Origin: Methylobacterium sp. J-048
GTDB taxonomy: Bacteria; Pseudomonadota; Alphaproteobacteria; Rhizobiales; Beijerinckiaceae
Assembly (NCBI RefSeq): GCF_022829515.1
Contig: NZ_JAKSYL010000173.1
Location: 38,469 to 102,468, forward strand
Length of the DNA: 64,000 nt
Reading direction: 5' to 3'
Shown: one piece after another, positions 16,811-25,583 of the stretch
Position numbering within the stretch: position 1 is the stretch's first letter
Layout of the letters: each line of letters opens with the position of its first letter
Translations under genes and position numbers: made by a program
The notes under the pieces: generated by a model
Databases searched by the model: none
What the model was told of the DNA's origin: nothing
Seen by the model: the letters and a program-made list of their open reading frames with translations, nothing else

Positions 16811-18625
16811 TCAAACCCCGATCGCCCTCACGCGCTCGCGGCCCCGCCGGAAATAGGCCCGGCGCTCGGCCTCCGCGCGGACCGTGGAGGCACGGACCTG
16901 CAGCAGGTCCTTGCGGGTGAGCAACCCGACCAGAGCCCCGCTCGCCGGATCGGTGACCGGAAGGCGCCCCTGCCCGGCCGAGAGCATCACGTCGAGGGCG
17001 TGCGAAACCACGTCGCCCGGATGAACGACCGCGAGGTCGGCATCCGAGACGCGTTCTGCGAGGGTGCCATCGGTCCCGGCGCCCTCCCCCGTCTCCATGG
17101 TCCAGCGCAAGGCATCGTCGCGCGTGACCAATCCCACCGGCCGGTGGGCGCCGTCGAGCACCGGATAGGCGTGATGGGCGCCGGCGGTGATCGCCGCGAG
17201 CGCCTCGGCGAGCGGCAGGTCCGCGTCCAGGGTCGCGACCTCGCGGGTCATCACCGCCTCGACCCGGGCGAGGTCGTAGGGATCGATGCCGTATTCCCGG
17301 GTCACGTGCTGGCCGCGCCGGGCGATCTTTTCGGTGAGGATCGAGCGCTTGAGCAGCAGCACGGTCACCACGTAGGCCGCCATCGTGGCAGCGAGCAGCG
17401 GCGCCAGGGCGGCGACGTCGCCGGTCACCTCGACGGCGAACACCACCCCGGTGAGCGGGGCCGGAAGCGTCCCGCCGAGCAGTGCCGCCATGCCGAGCAG
17501 CGCCCAGAAGCCGTGCGCCCCCGGGAGGACGAGACCGATCAGCCAGCCGATCGCGCCGCCCAGGATCAGCAAAGGCGCCAGCACGCCCCCGGACGTGCCC
17601 GAGGACAGCGCCGCGAGCCAGATCACCGCCTTCACGACGAGGATCGTCAGCACGGTGCCGGCCAGCAGATGCCCGGAAAGCAGGTCGCGGATCACGTCGT
17701 AGCCGACGCCGAGCGCCCGCGGCTCCACGAGACCGCCAAGGCCGACCGCGAGGGCGCCGAGGGCCGGCCACCACATCCAGTGGATCGGCAGGCGGCCGAA
17801 CCCGTCCTCCAGCGCGTAAAGGGCCCGGGTCAGGACGCCCGAGATCAGCCCGCAGGCGATCCCGAGCAGGGCGCAGGCGGGCAGGCCCCACCACGGCAGG
17901 GACGGGTTGTCGGTAAACGGGAACAGCGGCCCGGCCTCGAACAGGGCGGGGCGCCAGCACGCAGCGGTCACCGCCCCGACCGTCACCGGCACGAGGCTAC
18001 GCGGCCGCCACTCGAATAGCAGCACCTCGACGGCAAGCAGCACCGCAGCCACCGGCGTCCCGAAGATCGCCGTCATGCCGGCCGCGGCGCCAGCCACCAG
18101 CAGGGCTTTTCGCTCGGCCGCGCTGAGATGGAAGAACTGCGCGAACAGCGAGCCCACCGCGCCTCCGGTGACGATGATCGGTCCCTCGGCGCCGAACGGG
18201 CCGCCGGTGCCGATCGCCACCGCCGAAGAGAGCGGCTTGAGCACGGCCACCTTGGGCGACATCCGGCTGCCGCCGATCAGGATCGCCTCCATGGCCTCCG
18301 GGATGCCGTGACCGCGGATCTTTTCCGAGCCGTAGCGCGCCATGGCACCGACGATCAGCGCGCCGATCACCGGGATCGCGATCATCCACGGCCCGGGCGT
18401 GGTGCCGGCCAGGGAGGTCAGCGCGGTATCGAGCCGGCCGTACCAGACGGCGTTGGTCACAAGGCCGATCAGGGTGAGCAGGATCCAGGCGGTGCCGGTA
18501 GCGGCCGTTCCGGTGATCACCGCCAGTCCGGCAAGCGTCAGCACCCGCCGGTCGGCGCTGAAATCGCCGAGCGCACGCCGCAACGGCCTGTCGCCGCCGC
18601 GCTCTTTATCCGGTCCGCCGTCCAT
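16811..18625 (-). CDS. ClC-family chloride channel/transporter with two CBS domains
   Basis: 604 residues. The membrane core (about 20-430) carries the ClC anion-site motifs: GHGIPEA for GSGIP, FGAEGPIIV including the gating Glu, and SGGVLAPLL for GxFxP. Two cytoplasmic CBS modules follow (about 460-590), with VMTREVATLDADLPL and AVVHPGDVVSHALDVML, ending each in a GLVTRDD/GLLTRKD strand. Retention of the gating glutamate fits an H+/Cl- antiporter as much as a channel. The divergent MarR-type gene and the palindromes between them suggest local control. Confidence 0.93.
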   Translation of the reverse strand: MDGGPDKERGGDRPLRRALGDFSADRRVLTLAGLAVITGTAATGTAWILLTLIGLVTNAVWYGRLDTALTSLAGTTPGPWMIAIPVIGALIVGAMARYGSEKIRGHGIPEAMEAILIGGSRMSPKVAVLKPLSSAVAIGTGGPFGAEGPIIVTGGAVGSLFAQFFHLSAAERKALLVAGAAAGMTAIFGTPVAAVLLAVEVLLFEWRPRSLVPVTVGAVTAACWRPALFEAGPLFPFTDNPSLPWWGLPACALLGIACGLISGVLTRALYALEDGFGRLPIHWMWWPALGALAVGLGGLVEPRALGVGYDVIRDLLSGHLLAGTVLTILVVKAVIWLAALSSGTSGGVLAPLLILGGAIGWLIGLVLPGAHGFWALLGMAALLGGTLPAPLTGVVFAVEVTGDVAALAPLLAATMAAYVVTVLLLKRSILTEKIARRGQHVTREYGIDPYDLARVEAVMTREVATLDADLPLAEALAAITAGAHHAYPVLDGAHRPVGLVTRDDALRWTMETGEGAGTDGTLAERVSDADLAVVHPGDVVSHALDVMLSAGQGRLPVTDPASGALVGLLTRKDLLQVRASTVRAEAERRAYFRRGRERVRAIGV

Positions 18626-18653
18626 AAGGTCCTCCCTTTACCCGCTGTCAATT

Positions 18654-18669
18654 GTATCGTGATACGATA
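18654..18669. promoter_or_regulatory. Overlapping palindromes, candidate MarR-type operator
   Basis: The stretch reads GTATCGTGATACGATA. Two overlapping dyads are visible: GTATC-GT-GATAC (18654-18665) and TATCG-TGATA-CGATA (18655-18669). It lies 29-44 bases upstream of the ClC start and about 110 bases upstream of the divergent MarR-like start. This is where a local repressor would be expected to bind. Confidence 0.55.
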
Positions 18670-18780
18670 TGTTCAATAGCGGGACGACGGGAGCGTATTG
18701 GTGCGGCAGGGTCGGCGAGGCCCTATGGTTGCCGGGCTTGGTGGTGACGAACGCCCAGGACCAGCATCAGGGAGGTCGCT

Positions 18781-19209
18781 GTGGACACCGACGAGCCCGA
18801 GACGGAACCGCTCTCCCGAGAGCAATACGCCGCGCTGGCGGAGTTCCGGTACCGGCTGCGGCGCTTCCTGGCGTTCAGCGAAGCGGCCGCGGCGCGGGCC
18901 GGCATCCCGCCGCAGCAGCATCAGGCGCTTCTGGCCCTGGCCGGCCATGCCGGGCGCGCGCCACCGACGGTCGGATTGCTGGCCGAGCAGCTCCTGATCG
19001 CCCCGCACAGCGCGGCCGAGCTGGTCGCCCGCATGGTCGAGGGCGGCCTGCTGACCAAGGCGCGGGCCGCGGAGGATCGCCGGCGCAGCGAGCTCGCCCT
19101 GACGCCCCGGGCCGAAGCGCTGCTGCGGTCCCTGACCGCGACACATCTGGAGGAGTTGCGCGGGCTCGCGCCGGCACTGGCAGGAGCGCTCAAGCCTGCG
19201 GCGTCTTGA
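18781..19209 (+). CDS. MarR-family transcriptional regulator
   Basis: 142 residues from GTG 18781, preceded by AGGGAGG about six bases upstream. A winged helix-turn-helix is evident: PTVGLLAEQLLIAPHSAAELVARMVEGGLLTK is the recognition region, and AAEDRRRSELALTPRA is the wing with the usual D-x-R. It is divergent from the ClC gene, so autoregulation plus control of ClC through the 18654-18669 dyads is the simplest model. The ligand is unknown. Confidence 0.83.
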   Translation: MDTDEPETEPLSREQYAALAEFRYRLRRFLAFSEAAAARAGIPPQQHQALLALAGHAGRAPPTVGLLAEQLLIAPHSAAELVARMVEGGLLTKARAAEDRRRSELALTPRAEALLRSLTATHLEELRGLAPALAGALKPAAS

Positions 19210-19253
19210 CGCGCCGCGAAGCCGCTGATCTGTTCCCCCCGGGGGGTGACGGG

Positions 19254-20129
19254 ATGGCGGATCAAGACGGTTCGGAAGCGCGCAGCACCAAGCTCCGTGG
19301 CTTCTTCGCAGCCCTGGTCGCGAACCGGAATGCGGCCGACCCGCGCATCGAGGCGGCCTTCGCGGCGGTTCCGCGCGAGCCGTTCGCCGGCCCCGGCCCC
19401 TGGTCGATCCTGGCCTCCAACGTCTGGCGATCGCGGGATCGCGGGCCGCTCTACGTGTCCACCCCCGACGACGATCCGGCCTTCCTCTATCAGGACGTGC
19501 TGGTCGCCCTCGACGCCGCCCGCGGCATCAACATCGGCCAGCCGAGCCTGCATGCCCTCTGCCTGGACGCCCTTGCGCCCCAGCCCGGGGAGACGGTGAT
19601 CCAGGTGGGCACCGGCAGCGGGTACTACACGGCCCTGCTCGCCCAGCTGGTCGGGCCGGAGGGCCGGGTTCACGGCCGCGAGATCGATCCCGAACTCGCC
19701 GAGCGAACGGCACGCAATCTCGCCCCCTGGCCCTGGGCTCAGGTCGAGGCGCGCTCCGGCGTGGCGGATCGGCTGCCGGCGGCCGACGCGGTCTACGTCA
19801 ATGCCGGCGGGCCGCGCCCGGCCCAGGCCTGGCTCGAAGCCCTGCGGCCGGAGGGAAGGCTGCTGTTCCCACTCCAGTCCGGCAAGAGCCGGGGCGGCAT
19901 GCTGCTGATCCGTAGGGGCGCGGATTCCACCGCTTGGCCCGCCCGGTTCGTCTCACCGTCGGTCTTCATCCCCCTCCAAGGCCTGCCGGAAGACGAGGGC
20001 GGCGGCTTGTCGAAGGCCTTCGCGCAGGGGCAGATCACGGCGGTCCGCGCGATCCGCTTCGGCGAGCAGCCGGATGCGAGCTGCTGGTACGATGGCGGCG
20101 ATTGGTGGCTCTCCACGCGGGAGCCGTAG
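19254..20129 (+). CDS. Protein-L-isoaspartate O-methyltransferase-family protein
   Basis: ATG at 19254 (MADQDG) gives 291 residues. The SAM-binding core has the PCMT layout: PREPFAGPGPW, DVLVALD, ETVIQVGTGSGYYTALLAQLVG (motif I) and VHGREIDPELAERTARNL. The C-terminal third is longer than E. coli Pcm (208 residues). It may repair isoaspartyl damage or be a divergent family member; the usual S-x-Q substrate motif appears as INIGQPSLHA. It ends two bases from the convergent ispB. Confidence 0.8.
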   Translation: MADQDGSEARSTKLRGFFAALVANRNAADPRIEAAFAAVPREPFAGPGPWSILASNVWRSRDRGPLYVSTPDDDPAFLYQDVLVALDAARGINIGQPSLHALCLDALAPQPGETVIQVGTGSGYYTALLAQLVGPEGRVHGREIDPELAERTARNLAPWPWAQVEARSGVADRLPAADAVYVNAGGPRPAQAWLEALRPEGRLLFPLQSGKSRGGMLLIRRGADSTAWPARFVSPSVFIPLQGLPEDEGGGLSKAFAQGQITAVRAIRFGEQPDASCWYDGGDWWLSTREP

Positions 20130-20131
20130 CT

Positions 20132-21151
20132 TCAGCGCGCCCGGGCGACACAGAACTCCACCGCGCCGTTGAGCGCGTCCTTCACCGACCCGTCTGGAAA
20201 GATGTCGAGGGCGGCACGGGCCTGGGCGCCGTAATGGTGGGCGCGGGCCACTGTCTCCTCTAGGGCGCCGTGGCGCTGGAGCAGGTCGAGGGCGGTGCCG
20301 AGGTCGTCCTCGCCGATCTCGCCCTGCTGCAGGGTCCGTCGCCAGAAGCCGCGCTCGCCCTCGCTCCCCCGCCGGTAGGCCAGCACGATCGGCAGGGTGA
20401 TCTTGCCCTCGCGAAAGTCGTCGCCGACGTTCTTGCCGAGCTCGGCCGAGGTGCCGCCGTAATCGAGCACGTCGTCGATCAGCTGGAAGGCGATGCCGAG
20501 ATTCATCCCGTAAGCGCGGGCGGCTGCCTGTTCCGCCTCGGGCCGGCCGGCCAGCACCGGCCCGACCTCGCAGGCGGCGGCGAACAATTCGGCGGTCTTA
20601 CCGCGGATCACCGCCAGATAGGCGGCCTCGTCGGTCTCGAGGTTCTTGGCGTTGGTGAGCTGCATCACCTCGCCCTCGGCGATCACCGTGGCGGCGGCGG
20701 ACAGGATGTCGAGCGCCCGCAGGGAGCCGACCTCGACCATCATCCGGAAGGCCTGGCCGAGCAGGAAGTCGCCGACCAGCACCGAGGCCTCGTTGCCCCA
20801 CTTGATCCGGGCGGCGACGCGGCCGCGGCGCATGTCGCTCTCGTCGACGACGTCGTCGTGCAGCAGGGTCGCGGTGTGCATGAACTCGACGCTGGCGGCG
20901 AGCTTCACGGCGCCGGAGGCCGCGCCGTCGTAGCCGCAGAGCTTGGCGCAGGCGAGCGTCAGGATCGGGCGCAGGCGCTTGCCGCCGCTGGCGATCAGGT
21001 GGTTGGCCACCTCGGGGATCATCGCCACGTCGGAGCCGGTGCGCGACAGGATCGTGGTGTTGACCCGCGCCATGCCGTCCGCCACCAGCGCGACGAGGTC
21101 GTTCAGCCCCGCCTCGGCCTCGGGCTTCGGATTCTCGATGGAGAGGGCCAT
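20132..21151 (-). CDS. ispB: Long-chain trans-polyprenyl (octaprenyl/decaprenyl) diphosphate synthase
   Basis: 339 residues from ATG 21151 (MALSIENPKP), the usual length. Both aspartate-rich motifs are intact: LLHDDVVDESDMRRG (first DDxxD) and FQLIDDVLDYGG (second). GGKRLRPILTLACAKL supplies the diphosphate-binding Lys and Arg. It extends farnesyl diphosphate with isopentenyl units to make the ubiquinone side chain. In Methylobacterium this is normally Q-10, but chain length cannot be read with certainty. It is divergent from the DUF2007 gene. Confidence 0.93.
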   Translation of the reverse strand: MALSIENPKPEAEAGLNDLVALVADGMARVNTTILSRTGSDVAMIPEVANHLIASGGKRLRPILTLACAKLCGYDGAASGAVKLAASVEFMHTATLLHDDVVDESDMRRGRVAARIKWGNEASVLVGDFLLGQAFRMMVEVGSLRALDILSAAATVIAEGEVMQLTNAKNLETDEAAYLAVIRGKTAELFAAACEVGPVLAGRPEAEQAAARAYGMNLGIAFQLIDDVLDYGGTSAELGKNVGDDFREGKITLPIVLAYRRGSEGERGFWRRTLQQGEIGEDDLGTALDLLQRHGALEETVARAHHYGAQARAALDIFPDGSVKDALNGAVEFCVARAR

Positions 21152-21319
21152 ACCCAAGATCCGCGACCTCCAGACCGGTTCCCCCGCAGGGAGCGGGCGA
21201 TCCCTTCGCACGCGCCTCGCGGCGCCGCAACATCGGCGCCACGAAGATATGGTGCGAAGAGAATGCGCGGCGAACGCGACGAATGCGCCGGACGACCGGC
21301 ATTGCGTCGAAGAATTGCG

Positions 21320-21544
21320 ATGATCGTCCTGATTTCCGCGAATGATCCGGTGCTGATCGGATTCGCCCGCTCGGTGCTCGAGGCGGCCGAGATCCCAGTT
21401 CTGGTGGCCGACAGCCACATGAGCGTGATGGAAGGCTCGATCGGGGCGTTCGGTCAGCGCCTGATGGTGCCGGGGGATTGGGCGCCCCAGGGCCGCCGGT
21501 TGCTCAAGGATGCCGGGCTAGCGCACGAGTTGCGCGACCCGTGA
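21320..21544 (+). CDS. DUF2007-type small protein
   Basis: 74 residues from ATG 21320. MIVLISANDPVLIGFARSVL and the conserved DSHMSVMEGSIG segment match DUF2007, a small ferredoxin-like fold proposed to act in signalling or binding. The downstream methyltransferase starts at GTG 21541, overlapping this stop codon, so the two are translationally coupled. No membrane segment or catalytic motif is seen, and function is unknown. Confidence 0.85.
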   Translation: MIVLISANDPVLIGFARSVLEAAEIPVLVADSHMSVMEGSIGAFGQRLMVPGDWAPQGRRLLKDAGLAHELRDP

Positions 21545-22290
21545 GCGCGGAGCCGGACGCGTTCCTGGGCGGGATCCTGCGCCTGCACCAGCCGCCCCGG
21601 GGGGCGCACCGGGCCGGAACCGATGCGGTGCTGCTCGCCCGGCTGCTGTCCCCGGCGCCGGGGGACCGGCTCTGCGATGTCGGCGCTGGCACCGGCGCGG
21701 TGGGCCTGGCCTGCGCAGCGCTCCACCCCGGCACCCGCGCGACCCTGGTGGAGCGCGACCCGGTGCTGGCCGAGTTGATCCGGGCCAACGCCGCCCTCAA
21801 CCGCATCGACGCGGCGGTGATCGAGGCCGACGTGCTTGCCCCCGGGGCCGCGCGCCGCGCGGCCGGGCTGGTGCCGGACAGCTTCGATCTCGTCCTGACC
21901 AACCCACCGTTCTTCATTGCGGGCCGCCACCGCCCCTCGCCGCATCCCGGCAAGGCGACGGCGCACACGTTTCCCGAGACCAGCCTGGACCTCTGGATCC
22001 GCGCCTGCACGGCGATCCTGCGACCCGGGGGCCGGCTCGGGCTCATCCACCGGGCCGACGCCCTGCCGGCCTGCCTCGACGCGCTCAAAGGCCGCTACGG
22101 CGGACTCGCGATCCGCCCGGTCCAGGCCAAAGCCGAGGCCCCGGCGATCCGGGTTCTGATCGCCGCGACGCGGGGCAGCCGGGCGGCGCTCAGCCTGCTG
22201 CCGCCCCTGGTGCTGCATGGCCAGGACTCGAAAACGTTCACTCTGGAAGCCGAGGCGCTCCACCGGGGCGCCCCCTGGCCGCCGGCCTGA
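21541..22290 (+). CDS. TrmN6-like tRNA1(Val) adenine-N6 methyltransferase
   Basis: 249 residues from GTG 21541, which overlaps the DUF2007 stop. Motif I is CDVGAGTGAVGLACA, the acidic loop is LVERDPVLAELIRANAALN, and the catalytic NPPF tetrapeptide is in LVLTNPPFFIAG, as in N6-adenine methyltransferases of the TrmN6/YfiC group. The early GGILRLHQPPRGAHRAGTDA segment is also typical. A tRNA or other nucleic-acid substrate is inferred. Confidence 0.87.
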   Translation: MSAEPDAFLGGILRLHQPPRGAHRAGTDAVLLARLLSPAPGDRLCDVGAGTGAVGLACAALHPGTRATLVERDPVLAELIRANAALNRIDAAVIEADVLAPGAARRAAGLVPDSFDLVLTNPPFFIAGRHRPSPHPGKATAHTFPETSLDLWIRACTAILRPGGRLGLIHRADALPACLDALKGRYGGLAIRPVQAKAEAPAIRVLIAATRGSRAALSLLPPLVLHGQDSKTFTLEAEALHRGAPWPPA

Positions 22291-22602
22291 TCAGGCCGCG
22301 AGCGCGGTCGGCGCCACGTCGCGGATCCCCAAGAACCGCTCGACGGCGGGCAAGTCCGAAAACCCCAAAAATTCCGGGCGGAGCGGCTCGGGCAGGCCAT
22401 CGAAGTTGAGCCCCGGGAAGGTGTCGGGATGCGGGTAGAGCTGCCACTCGGCCCCGGGCTCCACCGGCGGGAACAGGATCGCAACCTTTTCCGCGCCCAA
22501 CCGGACGATCCGGGTCGGGCTGTACGACAGGGTCTCGATGGTCCAGCCCCGATGGTGGTCCCGGCGGGCCTTCAGGGTCCGGTTGCGCGTCGCGCGATGC
22601 AT
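22291..22602 (-). CDS. Uncharacterised 103-residue protein
   Basis: ATG 22602 with a good ribosome site (GGAGACCGCC before the ATG). The N-terminus is basic (HRATRNRTLKARRDHHRG), followed by a compact acidic/aromatic domain (VAILFPPVEPGAEWQLYPHP). I do not recognise the family. It lies 35 bases downstream of the 228-residue gene on the same strand and is probably co-transcribed with it. The basic tail could touch nucleic acid; that is speculation. Confidence 0.6.
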   Translation of the reverse strand: MHRATRNRTLKARRDHHRGWTIETLSYSPTRIVRLGAEKVAILFPPVEPGAEWQLYPHPDTFPGLNFDGLPEPLRPEFLGFSDLPAVERFLGIRDVAPTALAA

Positions 22603-22637
22603 GGCGGTCTCCTGCGGTTGGGGGAATGGTGTGAGGG

Positions 22638-23324
22638 TCAGGCGGCGCTGCGGCGGCCGGCGCGCTTGGGCCAGCCGAGCGCCACGAGGCGCGCCTTGGC
22701 GTAGTCGCGGACCTCGTCGCGGGTGCCGGGCGGCATTGCGGCCAGGATCGCCTGGGTGGCGCCGTCGAGCATCAGGTCGGTCACGTCGTTGATGGTCGCG
22801 GCCTCGTCGATCCGCCGTTTGAGGTCGCCCTCGGCCTCGGTGACCTCGTCGAAGGGCTGGGCCTCCTCGAAATCCTCGTCCACCGCCCGGACCGTGGGCA
22901 GCTGCGACCGGAACTCGTCGGCCTCCTCCTCGGAATAGACCAAGCCGTGGAGCTCGATCAGCTTGAGGATGACGCGGTCCTTCCCGCGCTTCTCGGCCAT
23001 AGCGTAGACGTAGGCCGCCTGCTTGCCCGAGACGCGGTAGTTCACGTTGACCAGCGCTTCGCCCATCGACCACTCGATCCGATCGGCGGCCGGCTTTGCG
23101 CCGGCCTTGGCCCCAGGCAGGCGCCCGGTCACGAGCAGCACGGCCTCGTCCCGCTCGGCCCGGATGATGGTCGGCGGCTCGAACACGATCCCGGCCTGCG
23201 CCGCGATGCGCTCCAGGGTCTTGTGGTAGATCACAGCGGTGCCCTGGACGCGCCAGACGTTGCCCCCGAAGGGCTCCCCGTAGCGCACCAGGATGTCGGC
23301 GATCTGCTTGTCGGCGGTTCGCAT
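22638..23324 (-). CDS. Uncharacterised phage-like protein behind an SOS-like box
   Basis: 228 residues from ATG 23324. The N-terminal half has WRVQGTAVIYHKTLERIA and IRAERDEAVLLVTGR. The middle (VNVNYRVSGKQAAYVYAMAEKRGKDRVILKL) recalls the helical core of phage single-strand annealing or DNA-metabolism proteins, but the match is by eye and weak. An acidic stretch (about 140-170) precedes a basic C-terminus (KRAGRRSAA). A near-consensus alphaproteobacterial LexA box lies 62 bases upstream. A DNA-damage or prophage-derived role is plausible but unproven. Confidence 0.6.
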   Translation of the reverse strand: MRTADKQIADILVRYGEPFGGNVWRVQGTAVIYHKTLERIAAQAGIVFEPPTIIRAERDEAVLLVTGRLPGAKAGAKPAADRIEWSMGEALVNVNYRVSGKQAAYVYAMAEKRGKDRVILKLIELHGLVYSEEEADEFRSQLPTVRAVDEDFEEAQPFDEVTEAEGDLKRRIDEAATINDVTDLMLDGATQAILAAMPPGTRDEVRDYAKARLVALGWPKRAGRRSAA

Positions 23325-23385
23325 GCGGGCTCATTCCGGTGAGAGACGGCTGCGTCATCCACAGCTTTCTACGGCGACGCTCTTT

Positions 23386-23400
23386 GTTCCTGTTTTGTTT
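23386..23400 (-). promoter_or_regulatory. Candidate LexA (SOS) box
   Basis: On the plus strand this reads GTTCCTGTTTTGTTT. The alphaproteobacterial SOS box is GTTC-N7-GTTC; here the spacing is exact and only the last base differs. It lies 62-76 bases upstream of the 228-residue gene, a normal operator distance. Confidence 0.5.
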
Positions 23401-23476
23401 CATCGTATATGCTTGATCGTGGTGGTGTGTGCAAGGGTCGGGGCGGGCTGACCTCGGCGATTGAGGCAGGCTGTGT

Positions 23477-23783
23477 TAGGAAGTCCTGCTCTAACCGGTC
23501 GGTCAGCCGAGCCAGCGCGATGTGGCGCTGGGTCTGCCGCTCCAGGCAGCGGCTCGACGGGATGCGGTCGAGGCAGCCGGACAGGTAGATCTTGAGCAAC
23601 GTCGCCGGATGGTAGGCCGGACACCGACGGCACCGTACTTGCTAAGCCGAGCGTCGTCAGATCAAATTCGTCAACCAACACTTCGGCGAGGTGGCCCGGA
23701 TGGTCCGAGGTTACGTCGTCGTCCAGACGATGAGGAAGGAACTGGGTCTGACGACCATCCTCGCCTACGATGAAACGCTTCAT
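23477..23783 (-). pseudogene. Frameshifted N-terminal remnant of an IS1182-type transposase
   Basis: From ATG 23783 the minus strand reads MKRFIVGEDGRQTQFLPHRL then VDEFDLTTLGL, the characteristic start of IS1182/IS5-like transposases. Near 23610 the match jumps frame and continues as YHPATLLKIYLSGCLDR then SSRCLERQTQRHIALARL. It stops near 23477 with no catalytic DDE domain. One frameshift and loss of three quarters of the gene make it a dead fragment. It marks past insertion at this accessory patch. Confidence 0.78.
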
Positions 23784-24314
23784 CGCGACTTCCACAAATT
23801 GGAAATTACTTTACCAGATCAGAATATTTTTACACACCTGTACTCATTGTAAAAATTGGGAACGTCTGCCTTCAGACGCTTGGTGACCCAAGGCTAAGCC
23901 ACCGATACGTCTGAACTTTTGTCGAAAAATCTTCAAGAAAGGCGTACGTAAAAGTAATTTTATGCGCCATATCCCAACAATGATCTCAATTATATACTAA
24001 TATACGGATCAAAACCCCCACAAATCAATATCAATAATTTGAAAATAGGAAATACTCCTTATCAGCGCCTGCCCATCCCGCATCGCCGCCCTTGTAAGCG
24101 ATCAGGCGGCATATTTTGTCCTGTAAGCCAGCGATGCACGCCCTGGACTGTAAGCGCATATTGAGCAGCATCTATATTTGGTTGCGTTCGGATCAATATG
24201 CATTATAAGCTTGTAGAGACCGCAATAAGCAATAAAAGATGTATTGACAAAGGTATTACAAGTACTAAAAATTTTAAATCCAGAATTTTGCGCTGGTGGA
24301 TATGGGGATGATCT
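23784..24314. other. AT-rich gene-free stretch
   Basis: About 530 bases of markedly lower GC than either flank, especially 23800-24060 and 24160-24310. No open frame has coding character. It separates the transposase remnant from the AT-rich acyltransferase and presumably carries that gene's promoter. It looks like imported DNA. I see no recognisable terminal repeats. Confidence 0.5.
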
Positions 24315-25382
24315 ATGGACGACGAAAGGCATCAAGCAGCCCTCGACGGCGTCCGTGGTTTTGCAGCCTTTTCAGTTGTATTATTCCACATCGGGCACTG
24401 GCTTGATGCCCCATTGGCATCCAATAGTTTTTTAGCAGTCGATCTATTTTTCCTCCTAAGCGGTTATGTGCTGACTCTCGCTTACGATGGCCGGCTCGCA
24501 TTTGATTTGCCGGTCGGCCATTTTATCGTTCTTCGCCTCGTGCGTCTGATGCCGCTCGTTATACTTGGAACAATGATGAGCGCTGTCTATGTAATACTAC
24601 GCATTCACGTAAAGCACGATGACTTGTCCATATCGGATCTCGCAACAGCAGTCGTACTCGGCGCCGTCGACCTGCCGTACTTGACAGCGCCCCTCGTGAT
24701 CGGCGGAAATCAGGCATTTCCACTCAATGGTCCTCAGTTTTCGCTGTTTCTCGAAGTCGTCATCAACATTGTTTGGGCCAGTTCAGCCTTCCTTCGAAAT
24801 AAGTGGGTGGCCTGTTTTATTGCGATTGTCTGCTTCGGCGCCCTCGCGACGATAGGACATCTTGGGGGAGATACGCCTGAAACGTTTATCAGCGGCTTCC
24901 CGCGGGTCGGGGCTTCATTCCTGGGCGGGATCGCGATCTTTCACCTTGATCGTGCTTTGGCACCCTCGCGTTGGTGGTCGACGACATTCTGGATTTGCTG
25001 CGTCGTCACCCTTGCAACGTTCTACGCCCCGAAGCTGCCGACGGCCTACCAAATCACCTGGATCGCGACTGTTTCGCCTCTCTTGGTGCTATCCGGCGCA
25101 CGCACCATTTTACGCGGGCGAATTCGCAGTGCAGCCCTCTTCGGCGGTCGATTATCATATCCAATTTATATCCTTCATTATCCTGTATTTGTTTGGATAA
25201 ATGGTGTCTATCAAATTATCATAAAGCGGCGAGATATTGCAATCGAAGGCGCCGCCCTGATGCTTATTATCACTTTAGTCTCATTCGTTGTTTTAAAAAT
25301 CTATGACGAACCGGTGCGGAACAGGATCAATAAGTGGCTCAAGCAATCCACCGCCAGCAGGATTTTTCGAACGGCGGATTAA
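24315..25382 (+). CDS. Acyltransferase 3 family membrane protein (OafA-like)
   Basis: 355 residues. The N-terminus carries the family signature (LDGVRGFAAFSVVLFHIGHW, with the invariant Arg and His) and AVDLFFLLSGYVLTLAY. About ten membrane spans follow, ending before a short basic tail. Such enzymes move acetyl or other acyl groups onto surface polysaccharide or peptidoglycan sugars. Base composition is clearly more AT-rich than neighbouring genes, with many A/T third positions, which suggests recent horizontal transfer. There is no operon partner. Confidence 0.85.
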   Translation: MDDERHQAALDGVRGFAAFSVVLFHIGHWLDAPLASNSFLAVDLFFLLSGYVLTLAYDGRLAFDLPVGHFIVLRLVRLMPLVILGTMMSAVYVILRIHVKHDDLSISDLATAVVLGAVDLPYLTAPLVIGGNQAFPLNGPQFSLFLEVVINIVWASSAFLRNKWVACFIAIVCFGALATIGHLGGDTPETFISGFPRVGASFLGGIAIFHLDRALAPSRWWSTTFWICCVVTLATFYAPKLPTAYQITWIATVSPLLVLSGARTILRGRIRSAALFGGRLSYPIYILHYPVFVWINGVYQIIIKRRDIAIEGAALMLIITLVSFVVLKIYDEPVRNRINKWLKQSTASRIFRTAD

Positions 25383-25583
25383 GTCCCGTGTCCAGCTCGA
25401 CTGGAACCGGGCCTAACTAAGGTCCGCTTGGAGACGGTCATCTGGGTGAATGGAACGCCCAGTGGAGTCGAGATCAGAACGTCTGCTTCGCGGCAAAGAG
25501 CCAGGGTCTGGTGCCGCCCTTTTCGAACATGTGGCCTTCAGGCCTTGCCGTAGCAACCGGATCACGTCACGGCACGCGCGCAA

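Noticed and set aside
24102..24335. A 77-codon minus-strand frame in the AT-rich stretch
   Set aside because: It lies in low-GC DNA, overlaps the start of the acyltransferase and shows no domain or ribosome site.
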